A stretch of 64,000 bases of DNA from Streptomyces mirabilis (GTDB lineage: Bacteria; Actinomycetota; Actinomycetes; Streptomycetales; Streptomycetaceae). Below, piece after piece: positions 26,462 through 33,481 of the stretch; position 1 is the stretch's first letter; each line of letters begins with the position of its first letter. A program made the translations under genes and the position numbers. The notes under the pieces were generated by a model, which had not been told where the DNA came from, ran no database searches, and worked only from the letters and a program-made list of their open reading frames with translations. The stretch is taken from positions 7,440,001-7,504,000 of the forward strand of contig NZ_JBCJKP010000001.1 of NCBI RefSeq assembly GCF_039503195.1, written 5' to 3'.

Positions 26462-27586
26462 ATGGCAGGTACGGACCGCGAGAAGGCGCTCGACGCCGCG
26501 CTCGCACAGATTGAACGGCAATTCGGCAAGGGCGCGGTGATGCGCCTGGGCGAGCGGCCGAACGAGCCCATCGAGGTCATCCCCACCGGGTCGACCGCGC
26601 TCGACGTGGCCCTCGGTGTCGGCGGCCTGCCGCGCGGCCGAGTGGTGGAGGTGTACGGCCCGGAGTCCTCCGGTAAGACGACGCTGACGCTGCACGCGGT
26701 GGCGAACGCGCAGAAGGCCGGCGGTCAGGTGGCCTTCGTGGACGCCGAGCACGCCCTCGACCCCGAGTACGCGAAGAAGCTCGGCGTCGACATCGACAAC
26801 CTGATCCTGTCCCAGCCGGACAACGGCGAGCAGGCGCTGGAAATCGTGGACATGCTCGTCCGCTCCGGCGCGCTCGACCTGATCGTCATCGACTCCGTCG
26901 CCGCCCTGGTGCCGCGCGCGGAGATCGAGGGCGAGATGGGCGACTCGCACGTGGGTCTGCAGGCCCGTCTGATGAGCCAGGCCCTGCGGAAGATCACCAG
27001 CGCGCTCAACCAGTCGAAGACCACCGCGATCTTCATCAACCAGCTGCGCGAGAAGATCGGCGTGATGTTCGGCTCCCCGGAGACCACGACGGGTGGCCGG
27101 GCGCTGAAGTTCTACGCCTCGGTGCGACTCGACATCCGCCGCATCGAGACGCTGAAGGACGGCACCGACGCGGTCGGCAACCGCACCCGCGTCAAGGTCG
27201 TCAAGAACAAGGTCGCGCCGCCCTTCAAGCAGGCCGAGTTCGACATCCTCTACGGGCACGGCATCAGCCGCGAGGGCGGTCTGATCGACATGGGCGTGGA
27301 GCACGGCTTCGTCCGCAAGGCCGGCGCCTGGTACACGTACGAGGGCGACCAGCTCGGCCAGGGCAAGGAGAACGCGCGCAACTTCCTGAAGGACAACCCC
27401 GACCTCGCCAACGAGATCGAGAAGAAGATCCTGGAGAAGCTGGGCGTCGGTGTGAGGCCGACGGAGCCCACCGCCGAGCCGGGCGCGGACGCGGCGGTCT
27501 CGACCGCCTCGGACGAGGCCGCGAAGACGGTGCCCGCTCCGGCGGCCAAGGCCACCAAGTCCAAGGCCGCGGCGGCCAAGAGCTAG
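26462..27586 (+). CDS. recA: Recombinase RecA
   Basis: 374 residues. Walker [10 protein letters not shown], Walker [12 protein letters not shown]1/L2 regions ([20 protein letters not shown] cut at 20, and [10 protein letters not shown]) and the multifunctional motif are all intact. RecA forms the strand-exchange filament and the LexA co-protease. The C-terminal 40 residues are Ala/Lys/Glu-rich ([14 protein letters not shown]), as in other Streptomyces RecA. ATG 26462 follows GGTGGAACC. recX follows 3 bp after the stop. Confidence 0.98.
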   Translation: MAGTDREKALDAALAQIERQFGKGAVMRLGERPNEPIEVIPTGSTALDVALGVGGLPRGRVVEVYGPESSGKTTLTLHAVANAQKAGGQVAFVDAEHALDPEYAKKLGVDIDNLILSQPDNGEQALEIVDMLVRSGALDLIVIDSVAALVPRAEIEGEMGDSHVGLQARLMSQALRKITSALNQSKTTAIFINQLREKIGVMFGSPETTTGGRALKFYASVRLDIRRIETLKDGTDAVGNRTRVKVVKNKVAPPFKQAEFDILYGHGISREGGLIDMGVEHGFVRKAGAWYTYEGDQLGQGKENARNFLKDNPDLANEIEKKILEKLGVGVRPTEPTAEPGADAAVSTASDEAAKTVPAPAAKATKSKAAAAKS

Positions 27587-27589
27587 TCC

Positions 27590-27852
27590 ATGACGCGACG
27601 AACCGACTGGGCCGAGTACGCCTACCCCGTCCCCCGCGGGGGCAGGGGCACGGGGGGAACGGCGACTCGGCCGGAGACGGTGAAAGAGCGCACGGCGGGG
27701 ACGGGCCGTACGGGGACGAGACGCACGGCGGCTCCTCCGCGTACTCCGGTGGCACGTATGGCCCCGAAGGGTTTCATGGCGGGGATCCGTACGGCGGTGA
27801 CGGTCCGGCGGGCGACGGTGAAGGTGACGGCCTGACGGACGGTCACGGTTCT
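27590..27852 (+). other. Probable N-terminal part of RecX, split over two frames
   Basis: ATG 27590 begins [13 protein letters not shown], which I recall as the usual start of Streptomyces RecX, 3 bp after recA. The frame shifts near the G6 run 27652-27657. From there, frame 1 reads an uninterrupted Gly/Asp-rich sequence ([20 protein letters not shown] and on) straight into the recX body at 27853. A one-base loss, sequencing error or -1 slippage at G_GGG_GGA (27652-27658) would join them. Confidence 0.6.
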
Positions 27853-28527
27853 ATGGACGGTGGATCGCGCCGTGGCGGTGGGCGGCGCGGCGACAGGGGG
27901 CGCGGCGACGGGGGGCCGCGAGGTGGACGAGGGCGTCGGAGGCGTGGCGGTTTCGGTGAGCCGTCCGACGACCCACAGGACGGAGGCACTCCTTCCTCGT
28001 CGAGGGCCGAGAAGGGGGAGCCCCCAGGGGACCCGGCTGAGCGGGCGCGGGCGATCTGTCTGCGCCTGCTCACCGGGACCCCGCGCACGCGGAAACAGCT
28101 CGCGGACGCGTTGCGCAAGCGTGAGATCCCCGACGATGTGGCGGACGAGGTGCTGTCACGGTTCGAGGAGGTCGGGCTGATCAACGACGGTGCCTTCGCG
28201 GACGCCTGGGTGGAGTCCCGGCACCACGGCCGGGGTCTGGCCCGGCGGGCGCTCGCGCGGGAGCTGCGGACCAAGGGCGTGGACTCGACGCTGATCGACG
28301 AGGCCGTCGGGCAGCTCGACTCCGAGCAGGAAGAGGCGACGGCGCGTGAGCTCGTCGCGCGCAAGCTCCGTTCCACGCGCGGTCTCGACCGCGACAAGCG
28401 GCTGCGACGTCTTGCGGGCATGCTCGCCCGCAAGGGCTACTCCGAGGGGATGGCGCTGCGCGTGGTTCGCCAGGCGCTGGAGGAAGAGGGGGAGGCCACG
28501 GAGGGTCTGGGGGACGAGGGGTTCTGA
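27853..28527 (+). CDS. recX: Recombination regulator RecX (body)
   Basis: 224 residues from ATG 27853. The Gly/Arg-rich N-terminus precedes the three-helix repeats of Rec[25 protein letters not shown] (given in part), [18 protein letters not shown] and [21 protein letters not shown]. RecX caps and destabilises RecA filaments. It is co-directional with recA and surely co-transcribed. No ribosome site precedes 27853. The true start is probably 27590 with a frame change, which would make a protein of about 312 residues. Confidence 0.85.
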   Translation: MDGGSRRGGGRRGDRGRGDGGPRGGRGRRRRGGFGEPSDDPQDGGTPSSSRAEKGEPPGDPAERARAICLRLLTGTPRTRKQLADALRKREIPDDVADEVLSRFEEVGLINDGAFADAWVESRHHGRGLARRALARELRTKGVDSTLIDEAVGQLDSEQEEATARELVARKLRSTRGLDRDKRLRRLAGMLARKGYSEGMALRVVRQALEEEGEATEGLGDEGF

Positions 28528-28738
28528 GCCTTGGGGGTGGGGGCGGGGAACCGAATGCGGTGGGCGCACGGGGGGCCGATCGCGTTCAGGGGGTGGCAGG
28601 TCTCCGAACCCGGCCCTGAACCCGGCTCCTGGCCCTCCCCTTCTCCCGTCTTCCCACCCTCGCCCGACCCAGGACTGTCCAACTCCCCTTTGTGAGGGTG
28701 GGGTTAACCCCCGGAGGGAGACGCCGGGTTGCCGCAAT

Positions 28739-28758
28739 GCACAGGTGTCTGTGCACAG
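28739..28758. promoter_or_regulatory. Operator-like dyads before the HTH regulator
   Basis: GCACAG-GTGT-CTGTGC (28739-28754) overlaps the perfect palindrome CTGTGCACAG (28749-28758), ending 14 nt before ATG 28773. This is a likely autoregulatory site. Confidence 0.4.
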
Positions 28759-28772
28759 AGGACTGTGTACGC

Positions 28773-29510
28773 ATGGCACAGGAACCCGGCGCGGAACGCT
28801 TGGTGAGGCGGAGCGAGGAGACTTCGCGCGGCTCCACCGAGCTCTCCGACCTCGCCACGCTCAAGGCCCTCGCGCAGCCCCGTCGGCAGCGCATGCTTCA
28901 GCACCTCACCGTGCACGGCTCCGCCACCTCGGCGACGCTGGCCCGGGCACTCGGGCTCAACACCGGAGCCACCAGCTATCACCTGCGTGAGCTCGCCCGG
29001 TACGGCTTCGTGGAGGAAGTCGACCGACCGGCCGAGGCGGGCGGCCACGGCAGGGAGCGCTGGTGGCGGGCCGTCCCCGGTGACCGCCGCTTCCCGCCGC
29101 GCAGTCGGCAGAGCGCCGAGATGCGGCTCGTCATGGACGAGCTGAACCACCACGTGTACGCCGCCGACCTCGAACTCTTCGAGCAGATGCAGGTGCAGGC
29201 GCAGAGGCAGTTACGGACGCGGGGGGCGGACGGGGAGGTGGGCGAAGCCGATCCCTGGGTCGACGCCTTCCCCTGCTCGCGCGGCAGCATCCGGCTGACG
29301 CTCCCCGAACTCCGCGCGTTCTTCGAGGAGTACATCGCGCTCCTCAACCGCTACAAGCGCCCCGAGGCCGACACCCCGCCCGGCGCCCGCACCGTGCTCA
29401 CCCGGTTCCTCGCCTTCCCGGCCCCCGACGCCGCGCCCGACGCCGCGCCCGACGCCGCGCCCGGGAACCGTCCGGCACCCCACGACAGACCAGGGAGCGA
29501 ACCCTCATGA
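28773..29510 (+). CDS. ArsR-like winged-helix transcriptional regulator
   Basis: 245 residues. The winged helix (about residues 25-100: ALAQPRRQRMLQHLTVHGSA, then LARALGLNTGATSYHLRELARYGFVEE in part) is of the HTH_20/ArsR-like type. A helical effector half follows, and the C-terminal tail contains PDAA repeats. No metal-binding Cys/His signature is visible. ATG 28773 is preceded by AGAGGAC; in-frame ATGs at 28692 and 28737 overlap the dyads and would conflict with an operator there. The stop overlaps the permease start (ATGA), so it probably regulates its own operon with the FtsX-type permease. Confidence 0.82.
   Translation: MAQEPGAERLVRRSEETSRGSTELSDLATLKALAQPRRQRMLQHLTVHGSATSATLARALGLNTGATSYHLRELARYGFVEEVDRPAEAGGHGRERWWRAVPGDRRFPPRSRQSAEMRLVMDELNHHVYAADLELFEQMQVQAQRQLRTRGADGEVGEADPWVDAFPCSRGSIRLTLPELRAFFEEYIALLNRYKRPEADTPPGARTVLTRFLAFPAPDAAPDAAPDAAPGNRPAPHDRPGSEPS
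29420..29462 (+). repeat. 12-bp tandem repeat encoding PDAA
   Basis: Three-plus copies of a GCCCGACGCCGC unit near the 3' end of the regulator gene. The coding effect is in frame (PDAAPDAAPDAAP). Confidence 0.75.
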
Positions 29511-32059
29511 TGCTGCGTTACGCCCTGCGGACCGTCCAAGCCCGCAAAGGTGGCTTCCTCGGTGCCTTCTTCGCCTTGATGTGCGCGGCCGCTCTCATCA
29601 CCGCCTGCGGCACCCTCCTGGAGACGGGCCTGCGCGGCACGATCGCCACCGAGCGGTATGCCGCGACGCCCGTCGTGGTCTCCGCCGACCAGAACGTCCA
29701 CCAGACCACCGTCAAACACAAGAAGGGCAAGACCAAGGTCAAACACAAGGCGAAGCCGATCGCCGAACGGTCCTGGCTCCCGGGCGACCTCGCCACCGAA
29801 CTCCGGAAGGCGCCCGGCGTACGTGAGGTCATCCCCGAACTGACCTTCCTGGCCGAACCCTTGGCACCCGGCGGAGCCGTCGACAAGGACCGGCCCGCCT
29901 ACGGGCACGCCTGGGACTCCGCCGCGCTGACCCCGTACACCCTCACCACCGGCACCGCCCCCGAGGCAGACGGCGATCTCGTCATCGACCGCCGTCTCGC
30001 CGAGCGCGCCCACCTCGAGCCCGGTGACCGGCTCACCGTCCAGTCGACGCAGAGCCCACGGACCTACCGGGTGACCGGAATCGCCGCCCCCGCCCAGGAG
30101 GTGCGGTACCAGACCGCCCTCTTCTTCTCCACCGCCGAGGCCCGCCGCCTCGCCGCCCACCCCGGACAGGTCACCGCCTTCGGGGTGCTTCCCACCAAGG
30201 GCACGGACGCGGCCGTGCTCAAGCGATCGGTCAGCACGGCGCTGCACGGAACCAAGACGCCGCACGGTACGACCGCGCAGGTCAGCGCCGGTGACGGCCG
30301 AGGGCCCGTGGAGTTCCTGGACGCGGCCGCCGCGCGCACGAAGCTGGTCAGCATGGGCGGTGCGATGGGCGGCACCTCACTGCTCGTGGCCGTCCTCGTG
30401 GTGGTCGGGACCTTCGCGCTCTCCGTGCAGCAGCGCCATCGCGAACTCGCCCTGCTGCGCGCCATCGCCGCAACGCCGGGCCAGATCCGGGCGCTCCTCG
30501 GCCGTGAGGCACTGATCGTGGGGGCCGCCGCGGGCACCGCCGGCGCGCTCGCGGGGCTGCCGCTGGGCAGTTGGCTGCACGGCCGGTTCGTGGCCATGGG
30601 CGCCGTGCCGGCCACGCTTCAGCACACCGTCAGCGTCTTCCCGCCGTTCGCCGCGCTCGCCGCGACGTTGCTCGGTGCGTGGGCCGCCGCCCGTATCTCC
30701 TCGCGCCGGATCGCCCGGATCCGCCCGGCCGAGGCGCTCGCCGAAGCCCACGCCGAGCGCACCCGCCCGGCGTGGGGCCGGATCCTCGCGGGTCTCGCCC
30801 TGCTCGCCGGCGGTGTCGCCCTCGTCGCCGTGCTCAGCGTCCTGCGCACGGAACCCGCCTCGACTCCCGTGACCTTCCTGGCCGTCGTGGTCCTCGCCTC
30901 CTCCGTCGCGCTGCTCGGTCCGCTGTTGGTCAGAGCGGCCGTAGCCGTACTCGGAGGTCCGCTCGCGCTGACCGGACCCAGCAGTCGGCTGGCGCGTGCC
31001 AACCTCCGTGGCCACGCCGCCCGGATGGCCTCCGTAGTCACCCCTCTGACCCTCCTCATCGGCATGACCTGCACCGTTCTCTTCGTCCAGCCGACCCTGG
31101 GCAACGCGGCCCGCGCCCAGGCCCGCGAGGGCATCCGCGCCGACTGGGTGGTGGCCGCCCAGGGCCCGGGTGTACCGGCCGAGGCCGCACGGCGGCTGCG
31201 TACGCAGCACGACACCGTCACCGAAGTGGTCCGCACGACCGTCCGTGTGGGACTCGACAAGTACGCGGCGCAGGGCGTCACACCCGGGGGCCTCACCCGC
31301 ACCTGGGACCCGGACGTCACCGCCGGCTCCCTGACGAAGCTCACCGAGGACACCGTCGCCGTCAGCGAACTCGCCGCCGACCAGCTCCACCTGAAGCCCG
31401 GCAGTCCCCTGAAGCTCACGCTGGGCGACGGAACACCCGCCACGCCGACCGTGGTGGCCGTCTACGCCAGAGGCCTCGGTTTCGGCGACCTCACCTTCGC
31501 CCACGACCTGGTCGCCCGCCATGTGGACAACCCACTCGCGACCTCCGTCCTCGTCAGCACCGCCCGTACACAGACACAACTCGCGGCTGCCCTCCGTGAG
31601 TTCCCGGGGGTCCACGTCCTCGCCCCGGCCGCCGCCGACTCGATCCAGGCCGCACGGCAGCAGGCGAACGCCGAGGTCAACTACCTCGCCATGGGACTCG
31701 TCCTGGCCTTCACTGCCATCGCCGTCGTCAACACGCTGGCCATGTCGGTCGCGGAGCGTGTCCGCGAGTTCGCGCTGCTGCGCCTCGCCGGGGCGACCCG
31801 GCGCCAGGTGTTGGGGATGCTGCGCACGGAGGCGCTCTCGGTCCTGCTGCTCGCCACCGCGCTCGGCAGTGGAATCGCGCTCGCCGTCCTCACCGCGTTC
31901 AGCGTCGGCATGACGGGCGAGGCAGCTCCGGCGGTCACCCCCCTGGTGTACGTCGCCGTGGTCGCGCTCGCCGGGCTGCTGGCGCTCGTCGCCACCGCGC
32001 TGCCGGGCCGGGTGGCGTTGCGGGTGCGCCCGGTCACGGTGGCCACGGCCAAGGAGTAG
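29507..32059 (+). CDS. FtsX-type ABC transporter permease (MacB/LolCE-like)
   Basis: 850 residues with two FtsX modules. TM1 near residues 16-38 is followed by a MacB-type periplasmic-like domain with a Lys-rich insert (VKHKKGKTKVKHKAKP). TM2-4 lie near 285-405, with a second half repeating this plan and TMs near 425-475, 720-760 and 805-840. The internal duplication typifies lipid/peptide or mechanotransmission exporters. ATG 29507 overlaps the regulator stop, with AGGGAGCG 8 nt upstream. No ATP-binding subunit is encoded beside it, which such permeases need, so the ATPase must come from elsewhere or has been lost. Confidence 0.87.
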   Translation: MMLRYALRTVQARKGGFLGAFFALMCAAALITACGTLLETGLRGTIATERYAATPVVVSADQNVHQTTVKHKKGKTKVKHKAKPIAERSWLPGDLATELRKAPGVREVIPELTFLAEPLAPGGAVDKDRPAYGHAWDSAALTPYTLTTGTAPEADGDLVIDRRLAERAHLEPGDRLTVQSTQSPRTYRVTGIAAPAQEVRYQTALFFSTAEARRLAAHPGQVTAFGVLPTKGTDAAVLKRSVSTALHGTKTPHGTTAQVSAGDGRGPVEFLDAAAARTKLVSMGGAMGGTSLLVAVLVVVGTFALSVQQRHRELALLRAIAATPGQIRALLGREALIVGAAAGTAGALAGLPLGSWLHGRFVAMGAVPATLQHTVSVFPPFAALAATLLGAWAAARISSRRIARIRPAEALAEAHAERTRPAWGRILAGLALLAGGVALVAVLSVLRTEPASTPVTFLAVVVLASSVALLGPLLVRAAVAVLGGPLALTGPSSRLARANLRGHAARMASVVTPLTLLIGMTCTVLFVQPTLGNAARAQAREGIRADWVVAAQGPGVPAEAARRLRTQHDTVTEVVRTTVRVGLDKYAAQGVTPGGLTRTWDPDVTAGSLTKLTEDTVAVSELAADQLHLKPGSPLKLTLGDGTPATPTVVAVYARGLGFGDLTFAHDLVARHVDNPLATSVLVSTARTQTQLAAALREFPGVHVLAPAAADSIQAARQQANAEVNYLAMGLVLAFTAIAVVNTLAMSVAERVREFALLRLAGATRRQVLGMLRTEALSVLLLATALGSGIALAVLTAFSVGMTGEAAPAVTPLVYVAVVALAGLLALVATALPGRVALRVRPVTVATAKE

Positions 32060-32095
32060 GGGGCGGTACGCGGAGGAGTGAGGAGCGGTACGCGA

Positions 32096-32130
32096 TGGTG
32101 GGCGCCCCTTACATCAGGGGGCGCCCACCA
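32096..32130. terminator. Bidirectional terminator after the FtsX permease
   Basis: Perfect 13-bp arms TGGTGGGCGCCCC (32096-32108) and GGGGCGCCCACCA (32118-32130) with a 9-nt loop, between convergent genes. Confidence 0.85.
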
Positions 32131-32195
32131 ACTGCGTACCGCCGACCAAGTGCGTAACGCGACCAAGTACGTGCCGCGACCAACTACGTGCCGCC
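32127..32195. repeat. 17-bp imperfect tandem repeat, four copies
   Basis: Units beginning ACCAAC or ACCAAG start at 32127, 32145, 32162 and 32179 (consensus ACCAASTRCGTRCCGCG). They lie between the terminator and the rhodanese stop. Confidence 0.7.
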
Positions 32196-32218
32196 GCACG
32201 GTGATCGTGAGCCCGGAG

Positions 32219-32614
32219 CTAGGCCGTCACCGGGAGACCGGCCGCCTTCCACGCCTGGAAGCCGCCCACCAGGTCGGTCGCCCGGTGCAGTCCGAGCTGG
32301 TGGAGGGAGACGGCGGCGAGGCTGGACGCGTACCCCTCGTTGCAGACCACCACGACCCGCAGATCATGGCTCGTGGCCTCCGGGGCGCGGTGGCTGCCCT
32401 GGGGGTCGAGCCGCCACTCCAGTTCGTTGCGCTCGACGACGAGGGCGCCGGGGATCAGTCCGTCGCGCTCGCGCAGGGCGGAGTACCGGATGTCGACGAG
32501 GAGGGCTTCGCCGGCCTGTGCGGCGGAGTACGCCTCCTCGGCCTCCACCCGGTCGAGTCCCTCGCGGACCCGTTCCAGCAACGTGTCGATGCCCACCGGG
32601 CGGGGTGCGCTCAC
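32219..32614 (-). CDS. Single-domain rhodanese-like sulfurtransferase
   Basis: 131 residues. It has the single rhodanese fold with active-site Cys in VVCNEGYASSL, substrate loop CNEGYA and the terminal GGFQAWKAAGLPV typical of the fold. It transfers sulfane sulfur to thiophilic acceptors. GTG overlaps the stop of the cysteine dioxygenase gene (GTGA), so the two are coupled, suggesting the rhodanese handles persulfide or sulfur species arising from cysteine catabolism. Confidence 0.9.
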   Translation of the reverse strand: MSAPRPVGIDTLLERVREGLDRVEAEEAYSAAQAGEALLVDIRYSALRERDGLIPGALVVERNELEWRLDPQGSHRAPEATSHDLRVVVVCNEGYASSLAAVSLHQLGLHRATDLVGGFQAWKAAGLPVTA

Positions 32615-33153
32615 TGCCAGTCCTCCGGACGCTCGACGTGCTCCAGGCGCAGCACCTGCCCCGTGCGGCTGTAGCGGCGGATCCGGGGCAGCGGCGGGTA
32701 GTACGCGTGGACGGAGATCGCGTGCTCCTCGGTGGACTCGTTGAGCACCTCGTGCACGTGGTGGCGGCCGAAGGAGCGGCCCTGGCCGGCCGGCATCCGA
32801 CGTTCGCGGTCGACGTCCTCGGAGAGTTCGAGGGTCTTCCAGCCGTCGGTGGGCAGGCGGGCGGCGAGCGAGTACTCCTTGAGTTCGCCCGCGGCGGCGA
32901 CGAAGGCGCCGACCGAGTCGGCGTGATCGTGCCAGCCGGTCCCGGTGCCGGGGGGCCAGCCGATGAGCCAGGCCTCGCTGCCGCCGGGGCCCTCCAGGCG
33001 CACCCAGGTGCGGCCCTCGGGGTCGAGGGGGAGGGAGGCGATCAGTTCGGCGTCGGCGGCGGTGCGGCGCACGAAGTCGAACAGGTCGGCCTGGGCGGGG
33101 GCCTGGACCGGTGCGGAGGCGGAAGGCGTGGTGGAGGGGGTGGACACAGACAC
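32611..33153 (-). CDS. Cysteine dioxygenase (cupin)
   Basis: 180 residues. Cupin motif 1, WHDHADSVGAFVAAAGELKE, and motif 2, GRHHVHEVLN then SVHAYYPPL, supply the three-His iron site (about residues 75-78 and 130). The enzyme oxidises L-cysteine to cysteine sulfinate. GTG 33153 (VSVSTPS) is chosen because AGGAC lies about 10 nt upstream; a longer frame to 33309 would run through the leader peptide region in a different frame. The gene follows the Cys-rich leader ORF at 33236-33283 and is coupled to the rhodanese gene. Confidence 0.88.
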   Translation of the reverse strand: MSVSTPSTTPSASAPVQAPAQADLFDFVRRTAADAELIASLPLDPEGRTWVRLEGPGGSEAWLIGWPPGTGTGWHDHADSVGAFVAAAGELKEYSLAARLPTDGWKTLELSEDVDRERRMPAGQGRSFGRHHVHEVLNESTEEHAISVHAYYPPLPRIRRYSRTGQVLRLEHVERPEDWQ

Positions 33154-33235
33154 GGGTACCGTCCTGGGCGTTCGCGTGGGTGCGCGCGGCAGCCGACAGG
33201 GAGGGGCGGCGCGCGGGGAGAGAACAGCTGCGAAT

Positions 33236-33283
33236 TCAGCAGGACGGGCGACACACGCAGCCCGCGTAGCGGACGAGGTCCAT
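33236..33283 (-). CDS. Cys-rich leader peptide, putative attenuator of the cysteine dioxygenase operon
   Basis: 15 codons reading MDLVRYAGCVCRPSC, three of them Cys, ending 82 nt before the cysteine dioxygenase start. GGAGGG lies 5-6 nt upstream of the ATG. Short Cys-codon upstream ORFs are known in mycobacteria as cysteine-responsive attenuators of sulfur genes, and similar putative leader peptides are annotated in Streptomyces. The position before a cysteine-degrading enzyme fits sensing of cysteinyl-tRNA supply. Translation is not proven. Confidence 0.65.
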   Translation of the reverse strand: MDLVRYAGCVCRPSC

Positions 33284-33329
33284 ATGGACCCTCCGCCACA
33301 GGCGCACACAGGTGTCGGTCACGATCCGG

Positions 33330-33358
33330 AGTACACCATGGCGGTCCGGGCCGGTCAA
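33330..33358 (-). promoter_or_regulatory. Candidate promoter of the leader/cysteine dioxygenase operon
   Basis: On the minus strand, TTGACC (33358-33353) and TGTACT (33335-33330) are spaced 17 bp, about 47 bp upstream of the leader ATG. The -35 is good and the -10 imperfect. Confidence 0.4.
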
Positions 33359-33364
33359 CTCACT

Positions 33365-33389
33365 GTCACCATGTGGACCATCTGGTGAC
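33365..33389. promoter_or_regulatory. Inverted repeat upstream of the cysteine operon promoter
   Basis: GTCACCA (33365-33371) and TGGTGAC (33383-33389) form a perfect 7-bp dyad with an 11-bp spacer, just upstream of the -35 hexamer. This is activator-site geometry. Confidence 0.4.
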
Positions 33390-33481
33390 CGGGGGTGCCG
33401 CGCTGGCCGTGGCTCCGCCCCCCCGGACGGGTTCGGCTACCTGAGCCTGGTGGTCCGGGACGGGCCGGACCACCAGGGTCG

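Noticed and set aside
27590..27835. Separate 81-residue gene between recA and recX
   Set aside because: Only its first 13-20 codons look conserved; after the G run the protein-like reading moves to the recX frame. Better explained as the RecX N-terminus.
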